Assembly (NCBI GenBank): GCA_018064385.1
Contig: JAGHVI010000124.1
Span: forward strand, 1 to 6,478
DNA from: Candidatus Minthenecus merdequi
GTDB taxonomy: Bacteria > Bacteroidota > Bacteroidia > Bacteroidales > Paludibacteraceae
Reading direction: 5' to 3'
Length of the DNA stretch: 6,478 nucleotides
The position numbers and the translations under genes were made by a program. Below are positions 1 to 6,057 of the stretch, in pieces (the stretch's first letter is position 1; each line of letters starts with the position of its first letter). The notes beneath the pieces are model-generated. The model did no database searches, was not told the DNA's origin, and saw only the letters and a list, made by a program, of their open reading frames with translations.

Positions 1-21
1 GGGTAAATGTGTTGGATTTAT

Positions 22-206
22 GGGTGGTTCTATTAATTAGGTTGAGACGATTTGAAGTTTATTTTTAGCAGGTTGCTGTGCGGAAGAAGGGAGCAATGCG
101 GGCATTGTGACCGACTGACAAGCAGCAAGATGCAAAAATAAATTCAAAATCGTCCAATTATGAACTTAACCGTCTGTAACCTAAAACATAATTAATAGAA
201 CCACCC
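22..206. repeat. 185-bp TIR-bounded palindromic element (element A)
   Basis: The ends are perfect 18-bp inverted repeats: GGGTGGTTCTATTAATTA at 22-39 and its reverse complement at 189-206. Further nested pairings continue inward. GACGATTT (46-53) pairs with AAATCGTC (147-154), TTTATTTTT (58-66) with AAAAATAAA (134-142), TTGCTG (73-78) with CAGCAA (123-128), CGG (81-83) with CCG (111-113), and CAATG (94-98) with CATTG (103-107) around a 4-nt loop. The whole element can thus fold as one long imperfect hairpin. TTAT lies directly outside both ends (18-21 and 207-210), which could be a 4-bp target duplication or chance. There is no convincing ORF inside. Size and termini resemble the element at 3990-4178. 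I infer a MITE- or REP-like non-autonomous repeat and do not recognise a named family. Confidence 0.7.
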
Positions 207-268
207 TTATGTTTGTCGCTACAGACGTCTTGTTATTGCTAAAATTGGCTGATTTTTTTTGCGAAAAA

Positions 269-300
269 TTTTGTAGTGTCAGAAATAATTGCTATCTTTG
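269..300 (+). promoter_or_regulatory. Bacteroidetes-type promoter for rfbA
   Basis: TATCTTTG at 293-300 matches the Bacteroidetes primary-sigma -7 consensus TAnnTTTG exactly. A TTTG at 270-273 sits 19 bp upstream, where the -33 element is expected. Transcription should start a few bases after 300, at about 305-308, giving an rfbA leader of roughly 90 nt. It is the only sequence in the intergenic regions that I found matching both boxes on the + strand, so it may drive rfbA and the closely spaced fusion gene behind it. The start site itself is inferred. Confidence 0.75.
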
Positions 301-307
301 CAGCGCA

Positions 308-385
308 ATTTGGGTCGAAGGGACAGGTACGTCTGCCCCACTTTGAAAAGATGGGTCAACGTACCTGTCCCTTCGACCACCAAAT
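308..385 (+). promoter_or_regulatory. Long 5'-leader hairpin before rfbA
   Basis: A perfect 20-bp inverted repeat lies at 313-332 and 359-378 (left arm begins GGTCGAAGGGACAGG). It is extended outside by ATTTG (308-312) pairing with CAAAT (381-385) across a 2-nt bulge. Inside, CCCA (337-340) can pair with TGGG (352-355) and CTT (341-343) with AAG (348-350). The predicted start site is at the foot of this stem, so nearly the whole leader is one very stable hairpin, ending 12 nt before the ATG. No T-tract follows, so it does not look like an intrinsic terminator. It could protect the 5' end, affect ribosome access, bind a regulator, or simply be a palindromic repeat inserted in the leader. Confidence 0.7.
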
Positions 386-397
386 CTCACTTGTAAT

Positions 398-1276
398 ATG
401 AAAGGAATCGTTTTGGCTGGAGGTTCGGGCACGAGGTTATACCCAATCACCAAAGGAGTAAGCAAACAGCTTTTGCCAATATATGACAAACCGATGGTAT
501 ATTACCCTATTTCAGTGCTGATGTTGGCTGGGATACGGGACATACTTCTAATATCCACACCCAACGACCTGCCTGGGTTCAAAAGGCTTCTTGGTGACGG
601 CTCGGACTATGGAATAAACCTGCAATACGCTGAGCAACCCTCACCCGACGGGCTTGCTCAAGCATTCACTATCGGCAAAAAATTCATTGGCGATGACTGC
701 GCCTGCCTTGTCTTGGGTGACAACATCTTTTACGGTTCAGGGTTCACAAAAATGCTCCGTGAAGCAGTTCATACTGCCGAAAGGAACAAAAAAGCTACCA
801 TATTTGGCTACTATGTAAAAGACCCTGAGCGATACGGAGTAGCTGAATTTGACAAATACGGCAACTGCATATCAATAGAAGAAAAGCCAGAAAAGCCAAA
901 ATCAAACTTTGCCGTTGTAGGTTTATACTTCTACCCAAACAAAGTCGTTCATATAGCAGAAACCATCAAACCTTCAGCGCGTGGGGAATACGAGATAACG
1001 ACTGTAAACCAGCAGTTTTTGAACGACAAGGAGTTGAAAGTCCAAACGTTAGGACGTGGTTTTGCATGGTTGGATACAGGAACACACGACTCTCTATCCG
1101 AAGCCTCAACGTTCGTCGAAGTAATCGAGAAGAGACAGGGCTTGAAAATTGCTTGTCTTGAGGGGATTGCCTATCGAAATGGATGGATTACAGCCGAAAA
1201 ATTGAGAAAAATCGCTGAGCCAATGATTAAAAATCAATATGGACAATATCTGATGAAATTGACGAAAAGTGAATAA
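398..1276 (+). CDS. rfbA: Glucose-1-phosphate thymidylyltransferase (RfbA/RmlA)
   Basis: Cytoplasmic enzyme that makes dTDP-glucose from dTTP and glucose-1-phosphate, the first step towards dTDP-rhamnose and related deoxysugars. At 292 residues it is full length for the family. The N terminus carries the nucleotide-binding loop GGSGTRLYP (residues 8-16) followed by SKQLLPIYDKP (22-32). PDGLAQA is at 83-89 and LGDNIFYG at 106-113; D108 is placed as a metal-binding aspartate. EEKPEKPKSN is at 161-170, GEYEITTVN at 196-204, and WLDTGTHDSL at about 224-233 includes the second acidic residue D226. The ATG at 398 starts the expected MKGIVLAGG sequence; the upstream DNA is AT-rich with no strong Shine-Dalgarno, as is normal for this phylum. 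The next gene starts 12 bp after the stop, suggesting co-transcription. rfbB, rfbC and rfbD are not in the window. Confidence 0.96.
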   Translation: MKGIVLAGGSGTRLYPITKGVSKQLLPIYDKPMVYYPISVLMLAGIRDILLISTPNDLPGFKRLLGDGSDYGINLQYAEQPSPDGLAQAFTIGKKFIGDDCACLVLGDNIFYGSGFTKMLREAVHTAERNKKATIFGYYVKDPERYGVAEFDKYGNCISIEEKPEKPKSNFAVVGLYFYPNKVVHIAETIKPSARGEYEITTVNQQFLNDKELKVQTLGRGFAWLDTGTHDSLSEASTFVEVIEKRQGLKIACLEGIAYRNGWITAEKLRKIAEPMIKNQYGQYLMKLTKSE

Positions 1277-1288
1277 GCACTGAAGCAA

Positions 1289-3994
1289 ATGTCATTTAAC
1301 ATATATGCAATAACAGTATCCACCATAACCGCTTTGATGACTGTCAATTGGGCATACTTCAGAATACTCAAGATAGCCAAAGACCGAGGTTTAGTGGACA
1401 ATCCAGAAGCACGGAAACTGCAAAAAGAGCCAGTACCAATGATGGGTGGCATTGCCGTTTTCCTGGGTGTGCTGATGGGTGTTTTGCTGGGAATTGCAGT
1501 GTTCACGACCCCTTCAATAATCAGCCATACAGGCATTCCTGACACCATAACACGCATTGCGCCAATTCTTTGTGCTATGGCAATAATGCTATATATAGGA
1601 GCGATGGACGACATTTTAGGGCTCTCACCAATCGCCCGACTTGTCATAGAAGTTATCACTCTCGTTGGACTGATTGTTGGTTCAGGAATGTGTATTGATT
1701 CGTTCCATGGGCTGTGGAATATAGACTTGATTTCGTGGTATATAGCAGTTCCATTGACGATATTTGCATGTGTAGGAATCATCAATGCGGTCAATATGAT
1801 TGACGGAGTGAATGGGTTGTCAAGCGGACTGTGTATGACTATATTCATCTACTTCAGCATCACCTTCATAAAAGTTGGCGACACTGCAAATGCCATACTG
1901 TCAATTTCAACAGCAGGTGCTCTTTTTCCGTTCTTATTACACAATATATTCGGCAAAAGTTCCAAGATGTTCATAGGCGATGCAGGAACAATGATGATGG
2001 GAATGCTGATGTGTTGGCTGACTATTTACCTGCTCAGTGGTCAGAATATGCTGGAAAAAAACCCTGATTTCCAGGGCGTAGGCTTTGTGGCATTAGCTCT
2101 CGCAATACTTAGTCTTCCGATTTTTGACACTCTGAGGGTGATGAGTATGAGGATAATACAAGGCGGAAGTCCTTTCCGCCCGGACAAAACGCACCTCCAT
2201 CACGCCTTCGTCAAAGTGGGCATATCGCACGTTGTAACAACATTGACAGAGATTTTTATAGACTTGTTTGTAGTGGTCATCTGGGCGATAAGCGTAAAAT
2301 TATACGAAGCAGACTTCACACAGCAACTTTATGTGGTCATAATATCTTCGATGGTGTTGATATGGGGAACATACTTCTTCCTGACATCATCAAAAACACA
2401 GGAGACAAAAATTATAAAATTTCTCTTAGATTTCAGTTCAACGACACATTTTGGGCATCGTCAGTGGTGGACCAAATTTGCCAATTGGCTGGATGCCCCC
2501 GAGAAAAAGCTTGCCAATCAAGACAACTCAAAGAAAATACTTAAATTCCGAAATGACAATATGTTAACTGACAAAGACATTCGCCAAATCACAGCCCACA
2601 ATATGACTGTTGAGCAGATAAGCGAGCAAAAGCACTTGTTTCGCTCAGGCTTTCCCTTTCTGAAAATCATAAAACCAGCTCAAATAGACAGTGAGATAAT
2701 CAATCCAACGGAAGCTGAAACATTGGCAATGATAGACCTTTGGCACTCTTATAAAAAAGGAAAACATAAGATTGTTAAATTTGTACCTGCATCGGGAGCA
2801 GCAACAAGAATGTTCAAAGACCTATTTGCTTTCAGAGATGCAGATTATAACGAACCAAAGACAGAATTTGAGAAACACTTTTTCGCAGAATTGGGAAATA
2901 TGGCATTTGAGTTTGAATCAACATCAACGCCAAAAATATCAGTTACTCAGTTTTTGGATAAATATGCCAATCTGCCAAAAGGGTTGCTACCATTCCATAA
3001 ATACGAGAATGAGGTAAGGACAGCAATGGAGGAGCATTTGGTTGAAGCAAGTATGTATGCAACAGCAAATGGAAAAGCAAATATCCACTTCACAGTATCG
3101 CATGAGCACTTGGATTTATTCAAAAAAAAGGTAAAAGAAGTGGTCGCTAAATACGAGGAGAGGTTTGATGTGAAATACAATATAACATTCTCCGAACAAA
3201 AAACTTCGACAGACACTATAGCAGTCAATCCAGACAACACTGTATTCAGGAACGAAGATGGTTCGTTGCTTTTCCGTCCAGCAGGTCATGGAGCGTTGAT
3301 TGAAAACCTTAACGACATAGATGCTGACATTGTGTTTATAAAAAACATAGACAATGTAGTTCCAGACAGGCTGAAAGACGAGACTGTGAGGTGGAAAGAG
3401 ATACTGGCAGGTGTACTGGTGAATGTGCAGAAGAGAGTGTTCGGTTATTTGGAACAGATGGAGAAAAATCCAACTATGCCACTCAACGAAATTTCGGATT
3501 TTGTGGAAAACACACTGCATATCCACAGTGATGAACCTGTGACAAGAGAGTATCTGATGACCAAACTAAACCGCCCAATACGTGTTTGCGGAATGGTGGC
3601 GAATGTGGGAGAGCCTGGTGGTGGTCCATTTGTGGCAGAAAACCCAGACGGAACAACATCATTACAGATTCTTGAGTCAAGTCAGATAGACAAATCGAAT
3701 GACGAATATGTGAAGATGTTCAAAAACGGAACTCATTTCAACCCTGTCGATTTGGTTTGTTCACTTAGGGATTACAACGGCAACCACTTCAATCTCAACA
3801 GATACACAGACCCTCGAACAGGTTTCATATCGTCAAAAAGCCATAACGGAAGGACGTTGAAAGCGTTGGAGTTGCCCGGTTTGTGGAATGGCGCAATGAG
3901 CGATTGGAATACAGTTTTTGTGCAGGTTCCTTTGGGAACATTCAATCCTGTTAAAACCATTAACGACTTGACCCGCGAACAACATACAAGGTGA
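1289..3994 (+). CDS. WecA/MraY-type sugar-1-phosphate transferase fused to DUF4301
   Basis: Two proteins in one 901-residue frame. Residues 1 to about 370 are a polytopic membrane enzyme with roughly 10-11 hydrophobic segments and the motifs of polyprenyl-phosphate HexNAc-1-phosphate transferases: DNPEARK...PVPMMGG (37-54), MDDILGLSP (106-114), NAVNMIDGVNGLSSG (166-180), GDAGT (230-234) and the WecA-type histidine motif HLHH (302-305). It should move a sugar-1-phosphate from a UDP-sugar to undecaprenyl phosphate at the cytoplasmic face, starting a glycan repeat unit. After a polar linker (about 370-424), M425 starts a complete DUF4301 domain ending in FNPVKTINDL (885-894). WecA homologues normally end near where the linker begins, and DUF4301 is normally a separate protein of about 500 residues, so this is a fusion. 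The last codon and the stop lie inside the repeat at 3990. The donor sugar cannot be told from sequence. Confidence 0.88.
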   Translation: MSFNIYAITVSTITALMTVNWAYFRILKIAKDRGLVDNPEARKLQKEPVPMMGGIAVFLGVLMGVLLGIAVFTTPSIISHTGIPDTITRIAPILCAMAIMLYIGAMDDILGLSPIARLVIEVITLVGLIVGSGMCIDSFHGLWNIDLISWYIAVPLTIFACVGIINAVNMIDGVNGLSSGLCMTIFIYFSITFIKVGDTANAILSISTAGALFPFLLHNIFGKSSKMFIGDAGTMMMGMLMCWLTIYLLSGQNMLEKNPDFQGVGFVALALAILSLPIFDTLRVMSMRIIQGGSPFRPDKTHLHHAFVKVGISHVVTTLTEIFIDLFVVVIWAISVKLYEADFTQQLYVVIISSMVLIWGTYFFLTSSKTQETKIIKFLLDFSSTTHFGHRQWWTKFANWLDAPEKKLANQDNSKKILKFRNDNMLTDKDIRQITAHNMTVEQISEQKHLFRSGFPFLKIIKPAQIDSEIINPTEAETLAMIDLWHSYKKGKHKIVKFVPASGAATRMFKDLFAFRDADYNEPKTEFEKHFFAELGNMAFEFESTSTPKISVTQFLDKYANLPKGLLPFHKYENEVRTAMEEHLVEASMYATANGKANIHFTVSHEHLDLFKKKVKEVVAKYEERFDVKYNITFSEQKTSTDTIAVNPDNTVFRNEDGSLLFRPAGHGALIENLNDIDADIVFIKNIDNVVPDRLKDETVRWKEILAGVLVNVQKRVFGYLEQMEKNPTMPLNEISDFVENTLHIHSDEPVTREYLMTKLNRPIRVCGMVANVGEPGGGPFVAENPDGTTSLQILESSQIDKSNDEYVKMFKNGTHFNPVDLVCSLRDYNGNHFNLNRYTDPRTGFISSKSHNGRTLKALELPGLWNGAMSDWNTVFVQVPLGTFNPVKTINDLTREQHTR
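2561..3991 (+). other. DUF4301 domain, pyrophosphorylase-like motifs (domain of the fusion)
   Basis: This is the C-terminal half (residues 425-901) of the fusion. It begins at an in-frame ATG with MLTDKDIRQIT, which looks like the native start of stand-alone DUF4301 proteins. In order it has VPASGAATRMFK (499-510), a glycine/arginine loop in the place of the LAGGxGTRM loop of sugar nucleotidyltransferases; EQKTSTDTIAVN (636-647); RPAGHGALIENL (663-674), comparable to the PxGHGdly segment of UDP-sugar pyrophosphorylases; FIKNIDNV (683-690), comparable to their NvDN metal site; GMVANVGEPGGGPF (768-781); and FNPVK (885-889), comparable to the FxPvKN lysine segment. Family membership is recognised from memory of the motifs. 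The pyrophosphorylase reading is my inference. No signal peptide or membrane segment is seen, so it should be cytoplasmic. Independent translation from the ATG at 2561 is possible. Confidence 0.75.
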
Positions 3995-4178
3995 GTTCTA
4001 TAAATTCACCCTATATTGTCTGGAAGACAGTACTACAATTAACAACCAAAGAATTAAGGTACTGCCCTTCAGGCAGACACACTATATCGCTGATATACCG
4101 AGCACTTCGTACTCAGTTACTCATAGTACAGCCTTCAGGCTGAACATTTCAAACTTGAGCGAATTTATAGAACTCACC
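3990..4178. repeat. 189-bp TIR-bounded multi-hairpin element (element B)
   Basis: Perfect 18-bp inverted repeats close the element: GGTGAGTTCTATAAATTC at 3990-4007 and its reverse complement at 4161-4178. Between them lies a row of short hairpins: 4014-4021 with 4025-4032 (8 bp including one G-T, GGA loop); CTGCC 4062-4066 with GGCAG 4072-4076; TATATC 4083-4088 with GATATA 4092-4097; GAGCAC 4100-4105 with GTACTC 4109-4114 (one mismatch); CAGCC 4129-4133 with GGCTG 4138-4142. Folded as RNA it would be a long closing stem with a multi-branched interior. The TIRs match those of the 22-206 element at 13 of 18 positions, with shared core GTTCTAT. It contains the stop codon of the fusion gene and ends 14 bp before the lipoprotein start. 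No ORF of note and no clear target duplication. Confidence 0.7.
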
Positions 4179-4192
4179 AAAAAAGTAATAAT

Positions 4193-4690
4193 ATGAAAAA
4201 GTATCTTTTTATTTTGGCTATTTTGGCACTTGCCATTATTCCTTCGTGTTCAAAAGAGAATGACGACAACAACGAACCAACTCCTCCTGGACCATCAGAG
4301 GATGCTCCAAACGCTAAATTCATCGGCAAATACACTCTGTACATTGAATACATAACCGAGTGTGACGATGAAGAAGTGAGTTCAACATCTGGCTCATATA
4401 GCGGCAGTATGGAGATAAGAGCCGATGGTGACACCAACGTCATCGTCAAAGGTTCAATCACAATGAGCGACCAAGATGTTGAGATTTTCAACACAACAGG
4501 ACAAATAAAGGAAGATGGCAGATTGGAACTTAATCCAAACTACCTTACAGCACCTTCCGGACTTGGTTTAAGTTTAACGTATTGTGCTTTTGAGTATGCA
4601 GAACCTCTGAGATTCACTGCGTATATGTACACAGAAATACAGAGTTACGGCATAACATACAATATGAGTGTTGAAGGGTACAAACAATAG
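4193..4690 (+). CDS. Small lipoprotein, probably surface-exposed, function unknown
   Basis: 165 residues. The N terminus MKKYLFILAILALAIIPSC is a type II signal peptide with lipid-modified C19. The following SKENDDNNE is rich in acidic residues and asparagine, like the lipoprotein export signal that sends Bacteroidetes lipoproteins to the cell surface. A short Pro/Ser linker (about 29-36) leads to a compact domain of alternating polar and hydrophobic residues, probably mostly beta strand, with IGKYTLYIEYI (44-54) and a Ser/Gly-rich turn. I recognise no family; a lipocalin-like or other small beta-barrel fold is only a guess. It sits between the initiating transferase and a glycosyltransferase, so a role in surface glycan or envelope is possible but not shown. 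Its own promoter is not evident. The ATG is preceded by an A-rich stretch with no Shine-Dalgarno. Confidence 0.85.
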   Translation: MKKYLFILAILALAIIPSCSKENDDNNEPTPPGPSEDAPNAKFIGKYTLYIEYITECDDEEVSSTSGSYSGSMEIRADGDTNVIVKGSITMSDQDVEIFNTTGQIKEDGRLELNPNYLTAPSGLGLSLTYCAFEYAEPLRFTAYMYTEIQSYGITYNMSVEGYKQ

Positions 4691-4712
4691 TCATCGTTAA
4701 CCTGTGGTGTGT

Positions 4713-4766
4713 CAAGTTCACACTGAGACTGTCTAATGGAATCATTTTCAGCTTGTGGTGAACTTG
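4713..4766. repeat. Small inverted repeat in the lipoprotein-glycosyltransferase gap
   Basis: CAAGTTCAC (4713-4721) is the reverse complement of GTGAACTTG (4758-4766), and TGTGGTG occurs at both 4703-4709 and 4754-4760. Together these could form a hairpin in the 101-bp gap, with a competing smaller stem GTGTG (4707-4711) and CACAC (4719-4723). No T-run follows, so it is not a clear terminator. No TAnnTTTG promoter is visible in this gap. Short arms like these can occur by chance. Confidence 0.3.
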
Positions 4767-4791
4767 TCGAACCATTTTCGTTTTCGTCTTT

Positions 4792-5925
4792 ATGAAACAT
4801 ATTGTGATTGTAGGACCAGCCAATCCATATCGTGGTGGTATAGCGGCATTTAACGAACGCCTTGCCAGACAGTTTATTACAGAAGGCTACGAAGTGACGA
4901 TATATACTTTCACGTTGCAGTATCCATCTTTTTTGTTCCCAGGCAAAACTCAATTCACCACAGACCCCTGTCCGGTTGGGTTGAATGTGCGTCGTCGCAT
5001 AAATTCGGTGAATCCATTGAATTGGATTTCGGTGGGAAACGAGATTAGGGATTTGAAGGCTGACGTAGTGATTTTCGCTTATTGGATGTCTTTTATGGCA
5101 CCATGTTTCGGAACTATTGCAAAGAAGATAAAGAATAACAATCACTCACGATTGATAGGACTGATACACAATATGATACCGCACGAGCAGAAGATAATAG
5201 ACCGAATTCTTCCTGCCTATTTTGTAAAAGTAATGGATGGTTTTGTGGCATTATCCGAGAGTGTGGTAAAGGATATTGAGAAATTTGACCACAAAGGAAA
5301 ACCGAAGATTGCATCACCCCACCCTATCTATGACCATTACGGAGAATTGCTGCCACGCAAGGAGGCTCTTGCGAAATTAAGGTTAGACACTTCTTACCGT
5401 TATGTACTCTTTTTTGGCTTCATCAGGGCATATAAAGGGTTGGATCTGTTACTTGAAGCCATGTCAGATGAAAGGATTAAGGATGTGCATCTGATTGTAG
5501 CAGGTGAATTTTACGAAGATAGTGCCAAATATATGAATATAATCAAAACGCATGGGCTAATGGATAGAGTTCATCTGTTCTCCGAGTATATTCCTGACAC
5601 AGAAGTAAATCGATTTTTCAGTGCTTGCGACATTGTGGTTCAACCTTACAAGACAGCCACACAAAGCGGCGTTACGCAAGTGGCATATCATTTCGAGAAA
5701 CCAATGATTGTGACGAACGTTGGAGGGCTGTCGGAGATTGTGCCAGAAGGAAAAGTTGGATATAACGTTAATCCAGAGGCTAAAGCTATTGCCGAGGCAA
5801 TCCTAAAGTTTTACGAGTCAGGGGCTGATTTGCATGATGGAATTGTTGAGGAGAAGAAGAAATATTCGTGGTCATTGCTGACGGAAAGACTCCGTGAACT
5901 GACAAAGGGTCAAAAGTTAAGATGA
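4792..5925 (+). CDS. GT4-type (GT-B fold) glycosyltransferase
   Basis: Probably a cytoplasmic or membrane-associated sugar transferase that extends the lipid-linked glycan; donor and acceptor cannot be told. The 377 residues are usual for the family. The N-terminal half starts MKHIVIVGPANPYRGGIAAF, a Rossmann strand and glycine-rich loop typical of GT4 enzymes, and has HNMIPHE (126-132) and a FVALSESV (151-158) segment before the domain hinge. The C-terminal half has FFGFIRAYKGLDLLLEA (207-223), the Arg/Lys-Gly donor-binding segment, then LIVAGEFYED (234-243), a DRVHLFSEYIPD segment (258-269), and PYKTATQSGVTQ (285-296) leading to EKPMIVTNVGGLSEIV (302-317). The usual EX7E glutamates are not seen in that last region, as appears common in one group of Bacteroidetes polysaccharide transferases. 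The ATG starts the expected first beta strand. It lies 101 bp after the lipoprotein gene. Confidence 0.93.
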   Translation: MKHIVIVGPANPYRGGIAAFNERLARQFITEGYEVTIYTFTLQYPSFLFPGKTQFTTDPCPVGLNVRRRINSVNPLNWISVGNEIRDLKADVVIFAYWMSFMAPCFGTIAKKIKNNNHSRLIGLIHNMIPHEQKIIDRILPAYFVKVMDGFVALSESVVKDIEKFDHKGKPKIASPHPIYDHYGELLPRKEALAKLRLDTSYRYVLFFGFIRAYKGLDLLLEAMSDERIKDVHLIVAGEFYEDSAKYMNIIKTHGLMDRVHLFSEYIPDTEVNRFFSACDIVVQPYKTATQSGVTQVAYHFEKPMIVTNVGGLSEIVPEGKVGYNVNPEAKAIAEAILKFYESGADLHDGIVEEKKKYSWSLLTERLRELTKGQKLR

Positions 5926-5948
5926 ATGTAAATCTGGATAACAATGTG

Positions 5949-6033
5949 TTTTCGCCCCGAAAAGTGTAAGAAATAGTGGAATTTTCGCCCCGAAAAGTGT
6001 AAGAAATGGCGGAATTTTCGCCCCGAAAAGTGT
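5949..6033. repeat. Three tandem 33-bp repeats with palindromic core
   Basis: The core TTTTCGCCCCGAAAAGTGT occurs at 5949-5967, 5982-6000 and 6015-6033, exactly 33 bp apart. The two 14-bp spacers (5968-5981 and 6001-6014) differ at only two bases, so the true unit is 33 bp. Each core contains TTTTCG and CGAAAA around CCC, giving a 6-bp hairpin. The array ends 24 bp before the start of the broken ATPase gene. I recall similar repeats near DUF4143 ATPase genes in Bacteroidetes, but that association is from memory. Because 33 is a multiple of three, the minus strand stays open and reads an 11-residue repeat, TFRGENSxISY. Confidence 0.85.
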
Positions 6034-6057
6034 CAAATATCTGACAAACAATAGAGT

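Noticed and set aside
133..140. Minus-strand TATTTTTG, a possible -7 box inside element A
   Set aside because: It is a single match in AT-rich DNA with no partner -33 box at the right distance and no leftward gene.
313..378. Invertible promoter (phase-variation) element, as in Bacteroides capsule loci
   Set aside because: The promoter lies outside the inverted repeats and only 26 bp would invert, with no promoter in the loop.
313..378. Intrinsic terminator before rfbA
   Set aside because: The stem is strong but no T-run follows, and it lies between a good promoter and its gene.
1234..1848. Minus-strand 204-residue ORF
   Set aside because: It is antisense to the motif-rich WecA-like region and reads as low-complexity Ile/Ser/Pro sequence without a family.
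4645..5145. Minus-strand 166-residue ORF
   Set aside because: It is antisense to the well-supported glycosyltransferase N terminus and is rich in Cys/His/Trp as expected of a shadow frame.
5949..6033. Small CRISPR array
   Set aside because: Only three units, and the 14-bp spacers are almost identical, so it is a plain tandem repeat.
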